From contig OX485805.1 of assembly GCA_950295325.1 (NCBI GenBank), positions 51,052,758 through 51,116,757 on the forward strand: a stretch of 64,000 nt of DNA, written 5' to 3'. The stretch comes from Polytrichum commune (taxonomy: Eukaryota > Streptophyta > Polytrichopsida > Polytrichales > Polytrichaceae). Below, one piece after another: positions 11,726 through 23,123 of this stretch. How positions within the stretch are numbered: the stretch's first letter is position 1; each line of letters opens with the position of its first letter. A model generated the notes under the pieces. It did no database searches, was not told the DNA's origin, and worked only from the letters and a program-made list of their open reading frames with translations. The position numbers and the translations under genes are program-made.

Positions 11726-14159
11726 ATATCCTCGTGGCAAGTTCCTCATGTAGTGTATGTTTTGAATAGCTCCCCAATCAATTCTTGTTTATGGTAGTCA
11801 TCCCCTCCTAATTTTAGAGTGCCCTATCCTTGGCATGTCTTGAAGGTAACTTGGTCTTGGGTACATCTTAAATTCTACCTTTTTTAATTCTTCTCATCCT
11901 TGGTTGAAATAGGAAGGCTCTCACTAATTTATTATTCTAGTTGTGTGTCCCAAATGTGTCTTTGTCCCAGTCTCGTTGTCTGATTTTCATTTGTGGGGTT
12001 GTTCAACCCTATTATGCCTTAGTTATGGAGTTGTAGGGGATGTGAGGTTGGTGCCCTATATAATGATTTCCAATTCAATTTTTTCTTCAGAAGGTGCTTT
12101 GAATAGTAATGGTGTCCCTTGAGGAGTATTGAGAATATTCTCTTCCTTTAGCATGTTGCTTTATTGTTGATATCCATCTTGTTTTAATGGTTGTACAAAA
12201 TGTCCTTCTAGTATGACTTGATGTATTTCAAAATCCTCTGCTTTTAGAATTTCCAGATGTTGATAAGGGGTGGATTCAATGTAGGAAATATTTTCTTCTG
12301 CCATTTTGGTAAGAGTGGGTTGTATCATTCTTGTTATTTAAAGTTTTACTACATGCCTTGATCTCAACTTCCAGGATGTGGCATGCTAAAATTTGTAAAG
12401 CATAGCTTGGTCTGATTTTGGCTCTTGATGTAGCTTTAGTTTGTCTATGTTCACACTCCCCAAGCATTGCCCTTGCAAGATAGTAATATCCACCAATCCA
12501 CTATCATAAACATGTTTGATCATGTATAATCCTATTCATATTATTTTGGATTTACCCAAGCTAGGTATTTTATGTGCCACCAATTATATTTTTAGTATTT
12601 ATTATAAATTATACATTATAAATGACATTGCAAGTATATATTAAAATAATAGCACCCATTCAAGGGTAAAGACATCTTCCAACCGGACCTTAAAATCCAA
12701 GTGAGGTATTTGAAACAAAATTGGGAGAGTTTGAAAACACAACCGCATCATCTGCCATGATTTATACACTAGGGACTCAATAGTATAGACACATGCAAGG
12801 TGTTGGAAACGCCATCGTTGGTAGACAACAGTTGTAAATGTACGAAGATGGACAAGCAACACACATGAAGAAAATAAAAGAAAAATTTCAAGTATTCCAC
12901 TTTGAAATAATTGAAGAGGGGTAGGATGCAAAAATAAATAAGTAGGATAATTGAGACCGGTGTCAGGTAGACTATGGGATTGCTATGGGAAAACGTAGGG
13001 TTTCTTGTTGCAAATGGTGTAAACCCAAGATATGGGAGAAGATCATAGTGCAAATAGTTGGCTATCCCAGTTGATTGAGCGTCACATGTGCAAAACTATT
13101 CTAGATAATGTGTACTATGTTTTTTTCTAGAAAAGCAAACACAAATATGTACAAATTATAAAATATTCAAAGTACAAAAAATTACCATTTAATATATATA
13201 ATGTGTTGAAGTTGAGGCTTCAAAATTCAATGGTAGCTATACATCTTTCTGCTTCAAAAGACATAACATTTTCACTTGAAACGTCAATGGCGCAACTCCA
13301 AATGAGATGCGCCATGACGTTTTGGAAACCTAGCTTTATAACTTCTATGCTCCCTAGAAATTTAGTTGAAATTTTTCTTCTATCCGGTTTCTAAAGCTCT
13401 TTAAAAATACACTTCCTAAATTCGGTAGCTATTCTATACCCTCACATTCTCATATTCATAACATTCACATCCTATATCCAAACTAAGATTTTAATGATTT
13501 TTCTATAAACATGATACAATTACTAAATATGAGAACAAACCAATCCACAAACATGCAAAGCACCTATGTTTGGATTTCAACAGGAATAAAATTGCCTCAC
13601 TCTAGAAGTCATACCTTCTTCATAACAACTCCAAATAAAGTAATTTATACATCATTGGAATAAAAAAGAATAAAATCGTTTAAATGCTAAAATTCTAAAA
13701 ATATATCATAAAAATCCAATTATAAAAATTAAGTGATTTTTTCCCTAAAATATACGAAAAAAATCCAAAACTTTGGAGAGAAAAATATGAGGATGAACCC
13801 CCCCCCCCTCCTGTTATCTAGCCACGACAAGGAATACATCAACATACTTTGGGCCTCATGGACACCCTCAAACAATTGGATGATCTACATCATCCCTCCC
13901 CCACCCCCCCAACTTAACTTTATTCACTCACGTCTTTTAATCATAAAACCACAAGGGTCAAGAGAGGTGAAACAATCTTCACCTTTCTTTGCAACAACTA
14001 CTAAATTAAATTAAAATCAAAACTTATTCTAATGAGATTAGATCTTCAAATTTAACAAAATAGATAATAAATATTTTTTAAAATCATGATTTTAATCTTG
14101 ACCTTTTCTTAACCTTCTTTATAACTTTCTTGTTGCAACCCTTGCTAGCACCCCTTAAC
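11726..14159. other. AT-rich intergenic DNA
   Basis: Short open frames on the minus strand at 12641-13053 lack domain features. A C12 run is at 13798-13809. Confidence 0.5.
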
Positions 14160-15085
14160 TATCTTGACTATTTCTCAATTCTAGCAAGGGTCATGAGCGT
14201 TAACCCTTTGCATTCCACCCATGCGAATGGTTAGCTCCCAATACCTCGCACCTTCAAGCTCATAGGTGGGTGACCAACCTTCCTATCATTGATTTGGGAC
14301 TCTCCCCTTAGTCGGTAGCCAATGGCTAAATGTGGACTTCCATGAAAGTCCAATCTTTAGTTGGTCATCGCGTTGCCGGAGCAACACTACAACAACCTGA
14401 ACCATATTAGGCAACTATGCCCCCACGTTGGACCAACCCATGTGGAAACCAAGCCGTTTGGCCTCGGATGAGTTCGGTTGGTCAAGCCGCCTCACCCATA
14501 TAATCCTCTAGGACTTTGGGCAAGGTTCTTACCCCATTGTCAAGAAACCTTTTGTCTCTCTCCTAAGAGTTGGGGCCAAGTAAACATTTTCCCTTAGCCG
14601 CTGAGGCTCGAAGCCTCCAGCATCTTCAGACCTTCATGACTTCATTATATGATCTTGGATTCTATCCAAAGACCACTCCATCATCATCTACGCTTCACGT
14701 AGATGCTGATAGACTCCTCACTTGCCTCATTCAGGCAAGTATAAAGGAAGTTATGGCTGTTCAAACCTCAGCAGTCCCGGGTGCCACCTCCAGGTCACTG
14801 CTGTCCCTAAGCAGCGCCCCACTCAAATTGCCATATCTCCTAGCTCACACCTCCGATTGAGGTGTTCTTGAGCATTTTAGGATCCGGGCGCCATAAGCTA
14901 CCCATAGCTCATGGCCTTACCATTGTGACTCCTAGTCTATGTGGGTGGGAGGCGTTCTCAAGGGCCCTCACCCATACTAGGATCACTTGGGTCCTCTCAT
15001 TAATGGCGCCACAAGTCCCGGGTGTCACTCCGGGGTCTCCCTTGTGGCCATGATGTTTTGGGCACTCATCATATAAAGGTGCGTG
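14160..15085 (-). mobile_element. ~0.95-kb dispersed repeat, copy II (inverted)
   Basis: Reverse-complement partner of 10245-11215. Just beyond its plus-strand right side, TGGCATCAGAAC at about 15232-15243 differs by two bases from TGGTATCAGAGC, the initiator-Met-tRNA primer site of plant LTR retrotransposons, so part of an LTR element may be present. That orientation is only suggestive. Confidence 0.6.
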
Positions 15086-17088
15086 ACATTTCTTCTCTAC
15101 AAAAGTCAAGGAAATCAAATCAAAATAACAATACCGCATTTTTTTACATAGTGTAAGAGTTTGTCTCATGACAGGGGCGCGGTACACACTCCAAGAACAT
15201 TGCACTTTGTGTTGATTGCACCTAGTGGTGATGGCATCAGAACTAGAATTGAGAGCCTTTCAAGTTCTCAAGGGGTGCATGTGGTGAGCAACTCGGTTGA
15301 GGACACAACTAAGACGGGAGATGAAGAGGAGGTTTCTAATAAGGTATTGTGATTGAATTCTATCTCTTCGAAAGACGTGCATGTACACAATAATTTAGAT
15401 TCAACTCTGAAAACCTCCTAATGCGATGCTCTTTAATGAAATTCCAATATTCAATGCCTTAGGATTTTGGTTCTCCCATACCTCAACTTAACCTCTATAC
15501 ATGGGGGTGTGTATAATATGGGAGTTGCATACCCAAGCTACAAACTAGTCTTTGGTTCCACTAACTTTCAAGGTACGAATTTGATGTTGTAACCACATAC
15601 AAGACTACCTCATCTGGTTAATGTCTGCCAAGGTTATAGCCATCGCGTACTTCAAGAATTTTACCTTTTCTAACCTCAATATATCTCATGCTTCTTCATC
15701 CTTACTCCTTGACATTCCTTTCATAGGAATAAATTATAGCCTACTTCTTGCTCTTCTTCTTATCAAGAATCATATAAGACTCTCCAACACTTATGCTTCA
15801 TTCAAACTACTTATCCATATTCAACTTGCTCTAATTTTTGGTGTCATACATAAAGAAAACGCACAACTAATAGAGTACACAAAAACAAAGATTGTGATGT
15901 TAGTTGTTCATATTATAGCCAAATGCACATCAATTTTACTAATAATAATATTTGCTACAATCAATCCACTACAACCTCTATCATGCAACGTTCATTACCC
16001 TATCACATGTGGTTGTAATATCACTTACTCCATCTCTAATCGAGAGCATGCATTGTAATTGAGCGTCTCAGTTCTTGGCATGTAGCCTAAACATTGTTAA
16101 GTCAGAATGCGTCTCCCACTTAACTCCATCTTGGCAACTATGCTCGGGCATAAGTTACAATCGTTATAGTTTGAACATAGTTTGTTGCACACCGATGACA
16201 ATAGTGATGCCACGTGACACATATACAACATATTGACACTATGATCTAATGTAAACACCGAAGCTTCTTATTTGATATGTCACACTTGAAACATGCCATT
16301 TTCTTGTTTAAAAAATATTAGTACTCAGTGTGTAATGTGAATGTGGTCCACATTTATCAATATGGATGCTTGGAATTGGTGTGATCCACACAATTTGAAG
16401 TAAAAGGCGTCGTTGCAAGTTCAACTGCCAATGCAATATGAATGTTGTAGTAAATTACAAGTTGTAATTTTTTTCTTCCATAAAACATGATAGAGGTCCA
16501 CTCATCACAATGGAATATCATCCATTTGTTTTGAGATAAACTAAAATGTGGTTTACACTATGATATCCAGATACATAATGTGGAGTTTGCATGCAATGGA
16601 GATTTCTGGGACAGGAAGTCTCCAGCAATGATGAATTTCCAAGTTGCTGGAGCTTGAATCACTCGTCTTTCTAGTCAGTTGAGTCTTCCAAGTTTCCTTC
16701 ACTTGCCATAAAGGTCACTTCCCGGGGTTTTAATTATACGGTCAAAACACAGAGACCGGTTTTGGGGAGATTTTGGGGAATTTAAGCTCCATGCAGCCTT
16801 TCCGGCCTTCAATGCTGTGCCGCATTTCACCCCGGTTACTCAACTACAAGGTGGCCTTTCAAAAGCACTCAAGTGGGAATGGCACGCAAGTAAGTAAGCA
16901 GTTCGAATATGCAATCTCCTCTATACCTACTACCGATCCCTTGAGTCTCTGTGAAGCACAGGAGTGTGTGGTAGGATTCCACCTTTGTACATTAAAAAAA
17001 AAACAAAGAGCAGAGTGAAAAGCCCCAAATATCTACGGGACATGCCCGCCACCTCATTTATACCCAAAAGATCTAGAGCTATACAGTT
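15086..17088. other. Intergenic DNA, possible LTR-element remnant at left
   Basis: The primer-site-like TGGCATCAGAAC at 15232 is followed by a short open frame ending at 15352. The 145-codon frame at 15621-16058 is rich in Ile, Leu and Ser, as expected from AT-rich DNA, and I do not accept it as a gene. Confidence 0.45.
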
Positions 17089-17628
17089 CATAGTATTTTA
17101 GTGGCTCGTACATTATTCGGGAAGGGCCTAAACTAGATGGCTAGAGGTCTCAATGTGTCACATATTTGGTTATTGCCAATATGATACTATTCGTCAAACA
17201 TATGGAACGTTTTGTGTGAAATTCTATTCATGTTATGACATGTAGCGTAGTACATTGGGATACTTGAGGCGGCAATCTTGCATTTTAGTATGCAAGAGGA
17301 AGATGTTATTAAGCATATTTAGAATGGCAAGTGGCATGTGCTTATTTTTCAATATGCAAGAGGAAGATATTCTTGTGCATACTAATGTCAAGTGTCACTT
17401 GTGCACACTTTAGTCAACTTGTAGTCCATTGTTTAACATAAGCATACACCTCACAAACATTTTTGAGCATACTCATGCAAAGTTATTAGTAAGCACACTT
17501 GAACACCAAGTGTTATGAGATGACACTAATGATGAAGTTGTTGATCATTAGTGTAGCCTACCATACCCCTCGAAATAGGATTAGTGACACTACTATGCAT
17601 GTGACATTAAATTTCACAAACAATGTAG
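17089..17628 (-). mobile_element. TIR element copy C, reversed
   Basis: Read on the minus strand it starts CTACATTGTTTGTG...TTTAATGTCACATG and ends ATACTATGAACTGTATAG. It shares the ACTTGGTGTTCAAGTG and CTCATGCCAAG-type blocks with copies A and B. It is about 540 bp and non-coding. Confidence 0.65.
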
Positions 17629-17989
17629 TACAAGGATCTTGTTAGGTGATATGAAGCATCATGATTTCCATCACCCACCTCCATGTTTGAAACACGGGGG
17701 CACAAACCTTCACTTGGAGGTAACCAAATGCGGCCAAGGCGAGACGTCCACCTCTTTGAATTGGGCCCCCACTCTACTCTCTCTCTCTAAGTGTTATTTT
17801 ACCATAAGTGTAACATTTTTCATACTCCCTTGAGAAATACACTAGTAAGTGCTATATGTTACTTTGTTGCAAAATAAATTACTTCCCTCTTTGTTAATTT
17901 ACATTGGGTAACTTTTATTTGCGCCAAAATCCATTAAAAAATAGTTTAATGTTGTGAATTTATGGCCACCACTCAAAGAGACAATGTTG

Positions 17990-18120
17990 GAGGGTGGAGA
18001 GTGAGCCAATGGTAGATAAAGTTGGATAGTGAGTAAATGCAGAATGAGTGGTTGGGAATGAGCCGATGCGAAGAGTGCTTGATAGTGAGTAAATGCGGAG
18101 AGTGGTGGAGAGTGAGCCTC
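17990..18120 (-). repeat. 28-bp degenerate tandem repeat
   Basis: About five units of a GTGGAGAGTGAGCCAATG / TTGGATAGTGAGTAAATG type, with starts about 28 bp apart from 17992. The two unit types alternate, so the true period may be 56 bp. Confidence 0.6.
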
Positions 18121-18494
18121 ACCATTTCGATTATCCACACGCAAGCCTTTCATTGGGGTGGTGAGGAATTCCATGGTCGAGTCTCATAACATTTTTGAAA
18201 ACTTAAAAATTTGTTTGTCAAGTCATCAATATGTCTGCCAATGTCTATTTCTTACCTGAGTTCCTCTTTCTACGATTCTCATTCTCGTAATCGCACATGT
18301 TACAAGTGCTATTCACTCAATTTGTTGTATAATCTAGTCAAGTATTACAAATGCAAGTTTCTACTAGTAGTATTCTCTAGACCTTGATGTTGCTGATCAA
18401 ACATTTGATGATTTCTGGACATAATGAATCAATGTCAATGACGTAAAAATTTACCTTAACAGTAAAATAGTGAGTGACACTCAATACAAATATC

Positions 18495-18603
18495 TAGTGT
18501 AGCAGTCGGTACTCCCTCCCTGTTCATGGCTTCGGTGACATCAATCAACAGTCCATTCCCGGAGTATACTGTAAGTGGAAACGCACCCTTCGCCTCATGG
18601 ACC
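18495..18603 (-). pseudogene. Exon-like fragment, unknown protein
   Basis: On the minus strand a 36-codon frame reads VHEAKGAFPLTVYSGNG then LLIDVTEAMNREGVPTATL. It is preceded by a long pyrimidine tract ending CCACAAACAG, a textbook 3' splice site. The codon content is protein-like and unlike neighbouring shadow frames. A GTGAGA donor-like site lies 78 bp further upstream on the same strand (about 18681), but joining there does not keep this frame open. I do not recognise the protein; it may be a captured or decayed exon. Confidence 0.35.
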
Positions 18604-18734
18604 CTGTTTGTGGAAGAAAGAAAGATAGACAGACAGATAAATAAATAAACAAACACACACTGGGGGATCAAGGGATGATTCTCACCGGCATCAGCCGCCT
18701 GCGTGCCGGTTAAGTTACTGCTCTCCCTCCCCCC

Positions 18735-18875
18735 GCATCTTCCCCAGTTCGTTCTTACTTAAGTAACACACTCGACAGCAAGCAAGCAAGCTAGCTAGGC
18801 CAGCCATGGCACGACGCCGCATGATCTCTCTCTCTCTCTCTCTCTCGCTCGCGCATCTTCTTTCACCGACCTCAT
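18735..18875 (+). repeat. Segment duplicated from 2305-2420
   Basis: Both carry CCCCGCAT-TTCCC-AGTTC, then the exact string CTTACTTAAGTAACACACTC followed by GACAGCAAGC, then AGGC, CACGA, ATGATCTCT-type and CTTCTTTCACC-ACCTCATCAT. This copy has an expanded CT repeat (18825-18845) and an ATG at 18806 opening a 98-codon frame of uncertain meaning. Confidence 0.6.
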
Positions 18876-19185
18876 CATTAAATGCTTGCAAACAACCAAC
18901 AACACAGCATGCACCCCACCTCCATTGTTCGAGCTCCAGCCAGCCTCATTGGCTCAGTCCCACAGCACCCCAAGTGCCAGCCTCCCAGCTCTTTGGGTGC
19001 CAAAATCCTAACCTTCTTTCAAACAGCTTACAAACAAACAAACAAACATACATACATACAAAAAATATATTAAATCAACACAGACAGAACGAGCCCATAT
19101 GACATGGATGGATGTCTGCCAATTGGATCTTAAGCGAGAGGGAGAAGTCAAGCCCCAGAGTTTGAGTTTGAGTACCTTTGTGAGG

Positions 19186-19661
19186 GCGCTTGTGTGGAGA
19201 AACTCATGTAACATTATTCATATCCATAACATTGTTATGTGGGACTGACAGTATGTATTCCATCAAGTTTTCTCCCACATTCAATCTGGCATGCAAGCAT
19301 CCGAGCGCTTGTGTGGAGGAACTCATGTAACATTATTCAGATCCATAACATTGTTATGTGGGACTGACAGTATGTATTCCATCAAGTTTTCTCCCACATT
19401 CAATCTGGCATGCAAGCATCCGAGCGCTTGTGTGGAGGAACTCATGTAACATTATTCAGATCCATAACATTGTTATGTGGGACTGACAGTATGTATTCCA
19501 TCAAGTTTTTTCCCACATTCAATCTGGCATGCAAGCGTCCGAGCACTTGTGTGGAGGAACTCATGCAACATTATTTAGATCCATAACATTGTTATGTGGG
19601 ACTGACAGTATGTATTCCATCAAGTTTTCTCCCACATTCAATCTAGCATGCAAGCGTTCGA
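19186..19661 (+). repeat. 119-bp tandem repeat, four units
   Basis: Unit starts at 19186, 19305, 19424 and 19543, each GCGCTTGTGTGGAG or GCACTTGTGTGGAG. Units are about 95% alike. Each holds AACATTATTCAGATCC then ATAACATTGTTATGTGGG, which matches the arms of the foldback elements at 33000-33198 and 54510-54662. Confidence 0.95.
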
Positions 19662-20232
19662 AATTTCATCCCACCCCGTCTTATGGTTATTCTACTTCAA
19701 CTGGGTCCAAGACTCCAACAAGATCAAAACAAGCTGTGGGAAATTGATCTTCATCATGCAAATTCTCCTCAAAAGATTGAACCGAGTTCCAAGAGGCTTT
19801 TAGTGAACCGATAGTATAGCTTCTACCACTGTTAAAACCCCTTGTTGCATGCACATCAGGCTTATCTGTTAAAAATAAATAAAAATTAAAAAGGATTACT
19901 TGGGGTCGAATTCCCGTAGTGATCACTTGTTTGAGTGTATGCAACCATAGAGTCTTGGAGGGTTTATGTGAGTTTTAGATATTAACATGTGTTATCTTTA
20001 TATAATGAAGAATCTTCTCATTATCTTTGCCACCTATGTGCACATGCATCCCTTTGCTTTTCTCATCAATTGTGTGTTTTCCAAATAGAATCAAACTCAA
20101 CAATGTAATTCAAAGTGTTTTTTTTTTAAATAAATAAAAAAACTGGCCCGAGATACTTCTCTCCCTAGGGTGTTTTAGATCATTGACACAAAATGTTGGA
20201 AGTGACATATATCGGAGACTCCTCCAAAAAAC

Positions 20233-20737
20233 TTAGGGCCACTTCACACACAAGACTGAGGGCCCGTGACCATTACACTTCAAGCACTCCCATTGGTGGA
20301 AAAGGGGGAGCTGGTCCGAGTTCACTTCACACTATGCTTGAGGGACCAATGCAGTTTGTGAATGCAAGTTGGATGCAAAGTGTACAAGGATTCCTTCATG
20401 GCATCGAATGCATCATGTTTCGTGATCGCTTGGACTATTTTCAAAAGCCAACCCTTGGAGGTAGGCCTAACACAAAACCGGACGACCATGGCACTCCGAA
20501 CGCTCACAACCGTTGATTTATTCTATTTTATCGTGTGTGAGAACCCGCATGAATAGAAATTCATTGAAATAGCATTTTGTTAAGGGCCCAGTCACATATG
20601 ACTTCACACTACACTTGAGAGTTCCTGACCACACTACATGATTTTGGAAGTGTCTTGGGACCGCCTTTGGACGCTTTCTTTTGGGCTCTCACAATTTCAT
20701 GGTCACGGCTCTTGGCTCGTGTGTGAAGTGGCCCTAA
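20233..20737. mobile_element. Harbinger-like MITE (GGGCCACTTCACAC)
   Basis: Element 20236-20734 (499 bp) begins GGGCCACTTCACACAC and ends GTGTGTGAAGTGGCCC. Flanking TTA and TAA resemble the 3-bp TWA target duplication of the PIF/Harbinger superfamily, one copy mutated. A shorter left-end relative lies near 2567-2620. It has no transposase and so is non-autonomous. Confidence 0.7.
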
Positions 20738-20850
20738 ATCTCTATAGCCTATCCTTTGACTAGGTGCATGGGCACTTAGGTCAGGCATGAACTCGTCCCC
20801 ACATGATTATAGCTTGTGAAAGGCCACATGACCAAGACCGGGCCATGTAC

Positions 20851-20890
20851 AAGCTTGGGGGAGTGTAATGATTCTTCCTTGCCAAGGTTG
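20851..20890 (+). other. Possible polypurine tract and LTR start
   Basis: AAGCTTGGGGGAG is followed immediately by TGTAATGATTCTTCC, the usual layout of an LTR-retrotransposon 3' junction. No second copy of the putative LTR is found here. Confidence 0.25.
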
Positions 20891-21439
20891 TTACAGTCGC
20901 ATGCAGTTTGTTTTTACTCAAAGAGGATAATAATTATTGTGTCAAAATTTCATAACATAGATGTTAGGTTGCATAATAGATCACAATCGGATGAACTAAA
21001 ATTTTGTTGGCATGACAATATCCATAAATTTATTTAGAAGAGCCATTCTAGAAGTTGCCACATTGACATATAATACCATATGACACTAAACATAATATTT
21101 AGCATAGTACATCATAATTTATAACCATGCGTTTAACCTAGACCCGGCTCAAGATGACTCAACCTATAGAGGCATAGGCATAAATAACATCAAAAAGGGA
21201 CTAAGTGTTGGTCGACAAAATGTTTGAGAATAGGTTTCAAATGATTTGATGTTCATGACTTGATTCCAATGAGCAAATACTAATCCACAAGAGGGGACTG
21301 GTACATTTGAGCGAACCTCTCATCCATACATGTTAATAAAACCACCCCTTACATGGTTGTGGTTAATTTATTCCGTGAGTGCACAAAAGGGTAGTAATTT
21401 GAAGTTTTTCGTATTACATAGACATATGTTACACAAATT

Positions 21440-22335
21440 ATAACTTATAGATATGCACATGTATGGAGGACCTCAAGAAAACATACAACATTATTCTTGT
21501 ATGGTAGGGTCACTTCCTGAGCCTCGTTTATTCAGAAGCATTAAGGAGGGTGATGAGCGTGATTATGATCACACATTGATTGATATTTCTAGTGCACAAG
21601 GTGGTGACAAGGAAAATTGTAGTGTTGGAGAAGAGAATTCAAACAAGTGCAAGGATGTTGTCATGGAGTTGGATGTAGTCGCATGGTGAAAATGATTTCA
21701 GTGAAGATGTGGACTTGCAAAGTGAGCTTCAACATGCCTTGGATGTTTTAATTGATGAACGTGAAAATGTTGAATGCCCTCTCAAACTAATGTAAAGTTT
21801 GTTGTGGCTTATGCAGGGATAGGGAAGTCTACAATTTTAAAATGTACACTTGTTAGTTAATTGAATGGCAATCCAAATTATTTAAAGATTGATTGACTTG
21901 AACTAAGCCTAAACTTCTTATCGCCACAAATCATGATACTATGTTAAGTCTTGGTTGTGATTGTGGAGTGTGATTTCTTAACACACTTCAAGCTAGAGCT
22001 GTCCCAAAAACAATTTTGATATACCAAAAAATTAGCTCCAATTAAGGTATGGTTTGTTGGGAGAGTCTATAGGATGTGTAGAAAACTTGACAATCATTGG
22101 GTGGAGTACATGGATCCAATTGACTTGATGGATTGTTCATCAAACATGGAGATTGGTTATGTTGGTACAACAAAAGAGCCAACAATAAGTAGACTTATGA
22201 TGTTACGGATCATTGATGGTACATTTGAAAACAAGAATTACATAAGCTTCAATGAAATATATTTTAGACTTAAATCTTGTGAGTTACAACCATGGAATGA
22301 TAAGGTCGTCAATGACTCTATTAATGAATGGTAGG
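21440..22335 (+). pseudogene. Decayed coding region, unknown protein
   Basis: Protein-like segments run in order but in shifting frames. 21453-21689 encodes 78 residues (MHMYGGPQENIQ...). It is followed by a frame with ENDFSEDVDLQSELQHALDV, then FVVAYAGIGKSTIL near 21802, then GRVYRMCRKLDNHWVEYMDP and IDLMDCSSNMEIGYVG in a terminal 86-residue open frame (22074-22334). Stops and frameshifts separate them, so it is not a working gene. The mix of acidic, Lys/Ser and hydrophobic segments is unlike random AT-rich shadow frames. I do not recognise the family; a transposon-borne protein is the likeliest source. Confidence 0.4.
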
Positions 22336-23123
22336 GTTTTACATCATACATATGATAGGGTTCATTATTATCATTGAAATTGTACATAAATTACTTGATT
22401 TTACCACCACCAAAAAAATAAAAAAATAAAAAAACCTTGTGTATAGAGTATGTTACAAACATGTATGGTTCTTGGTTTTTAATGAATTATGCACCCCCTG
22501 AGATTAATTCCAAATGTGTCATCATAAACCAATTAAGGGTCTTTGAAATTGATTTTGGAATCAAATAAATTATAAAAATGCAACACCTAATCTACAAAAT
22601 ATTCAAACACATTAATTGGATGAATTGAGAGGTGTTATTGCATGCAATCAATCCGTCTTGTGTTGTTCATCTTGTAAGACATAATCATACTTTCTAAATA
22701 CCCACAGTTTTTCTCTTAATATTTCTGAAAGTTGACATGTTGGGTAGAATTAGGTGATCTCATTAGCTCTCATTCGCCAACAGAGGCTTAAAAATGGGAG
22801 GTGAATGAGCCATGAAGAGAGGGAAATATCGCGTGTGAGCGTACCTATCATCCATTCCGCATGAAAAATTGACCCTTTATAGATTTGTGGCTTATTCATC
22901 TCAAATGACTTGCACCATAAAAATTTGGGTCTTCGCACCTACATTGATCATCCCAATTAGTGCATGTTATTATTTGGAATTACATAGTGAAGTAAACTAT
23001 TTATTGAGAATGTAACATTTTATCAAGCAAGTCATTTATGTTCTATAATGTCCGTACATTCTATTGAACTTTCATTAGTAACAATTTGAACTCTTGGGGA
23101 AAGACATTATTGCTCTCCCCCTT
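22336..23123. other. AT-rich intergenic DNA
   Basis: An A-rich CCACCACCAAAAAAATAAAA stretch (22402-22433) sits just after the decayed coding region and could be a retroposed tail. Nothing else is seen. Confidence 0.4.

Noticed and set aside
15621-16058. 145-codon open frame on the plus strand
   Set aside because: Composition is Ile/Leu/Ser-rich as expected from AT-rich DNA, with no motif, no splice context and no promoter-like sequence.
16895-16915. GTTCGA-type box suggesting a tRNA gene
   Set aside because: No acceptor or anticodon stem pairs around it; no tRNA gene could be folded anywhere in the window.
19186-19661. CRISPR-like appearance of the regular repeats
   Set aside because: Whole 119-bp units repeat with no unique spacers, and the DNA is eukaryotic.
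19687-19944. 85-codon minus-strand frame beside the 119-bp array
   Set aside because: Starts inside AT-rich DNA and runs into the array; no protein features.
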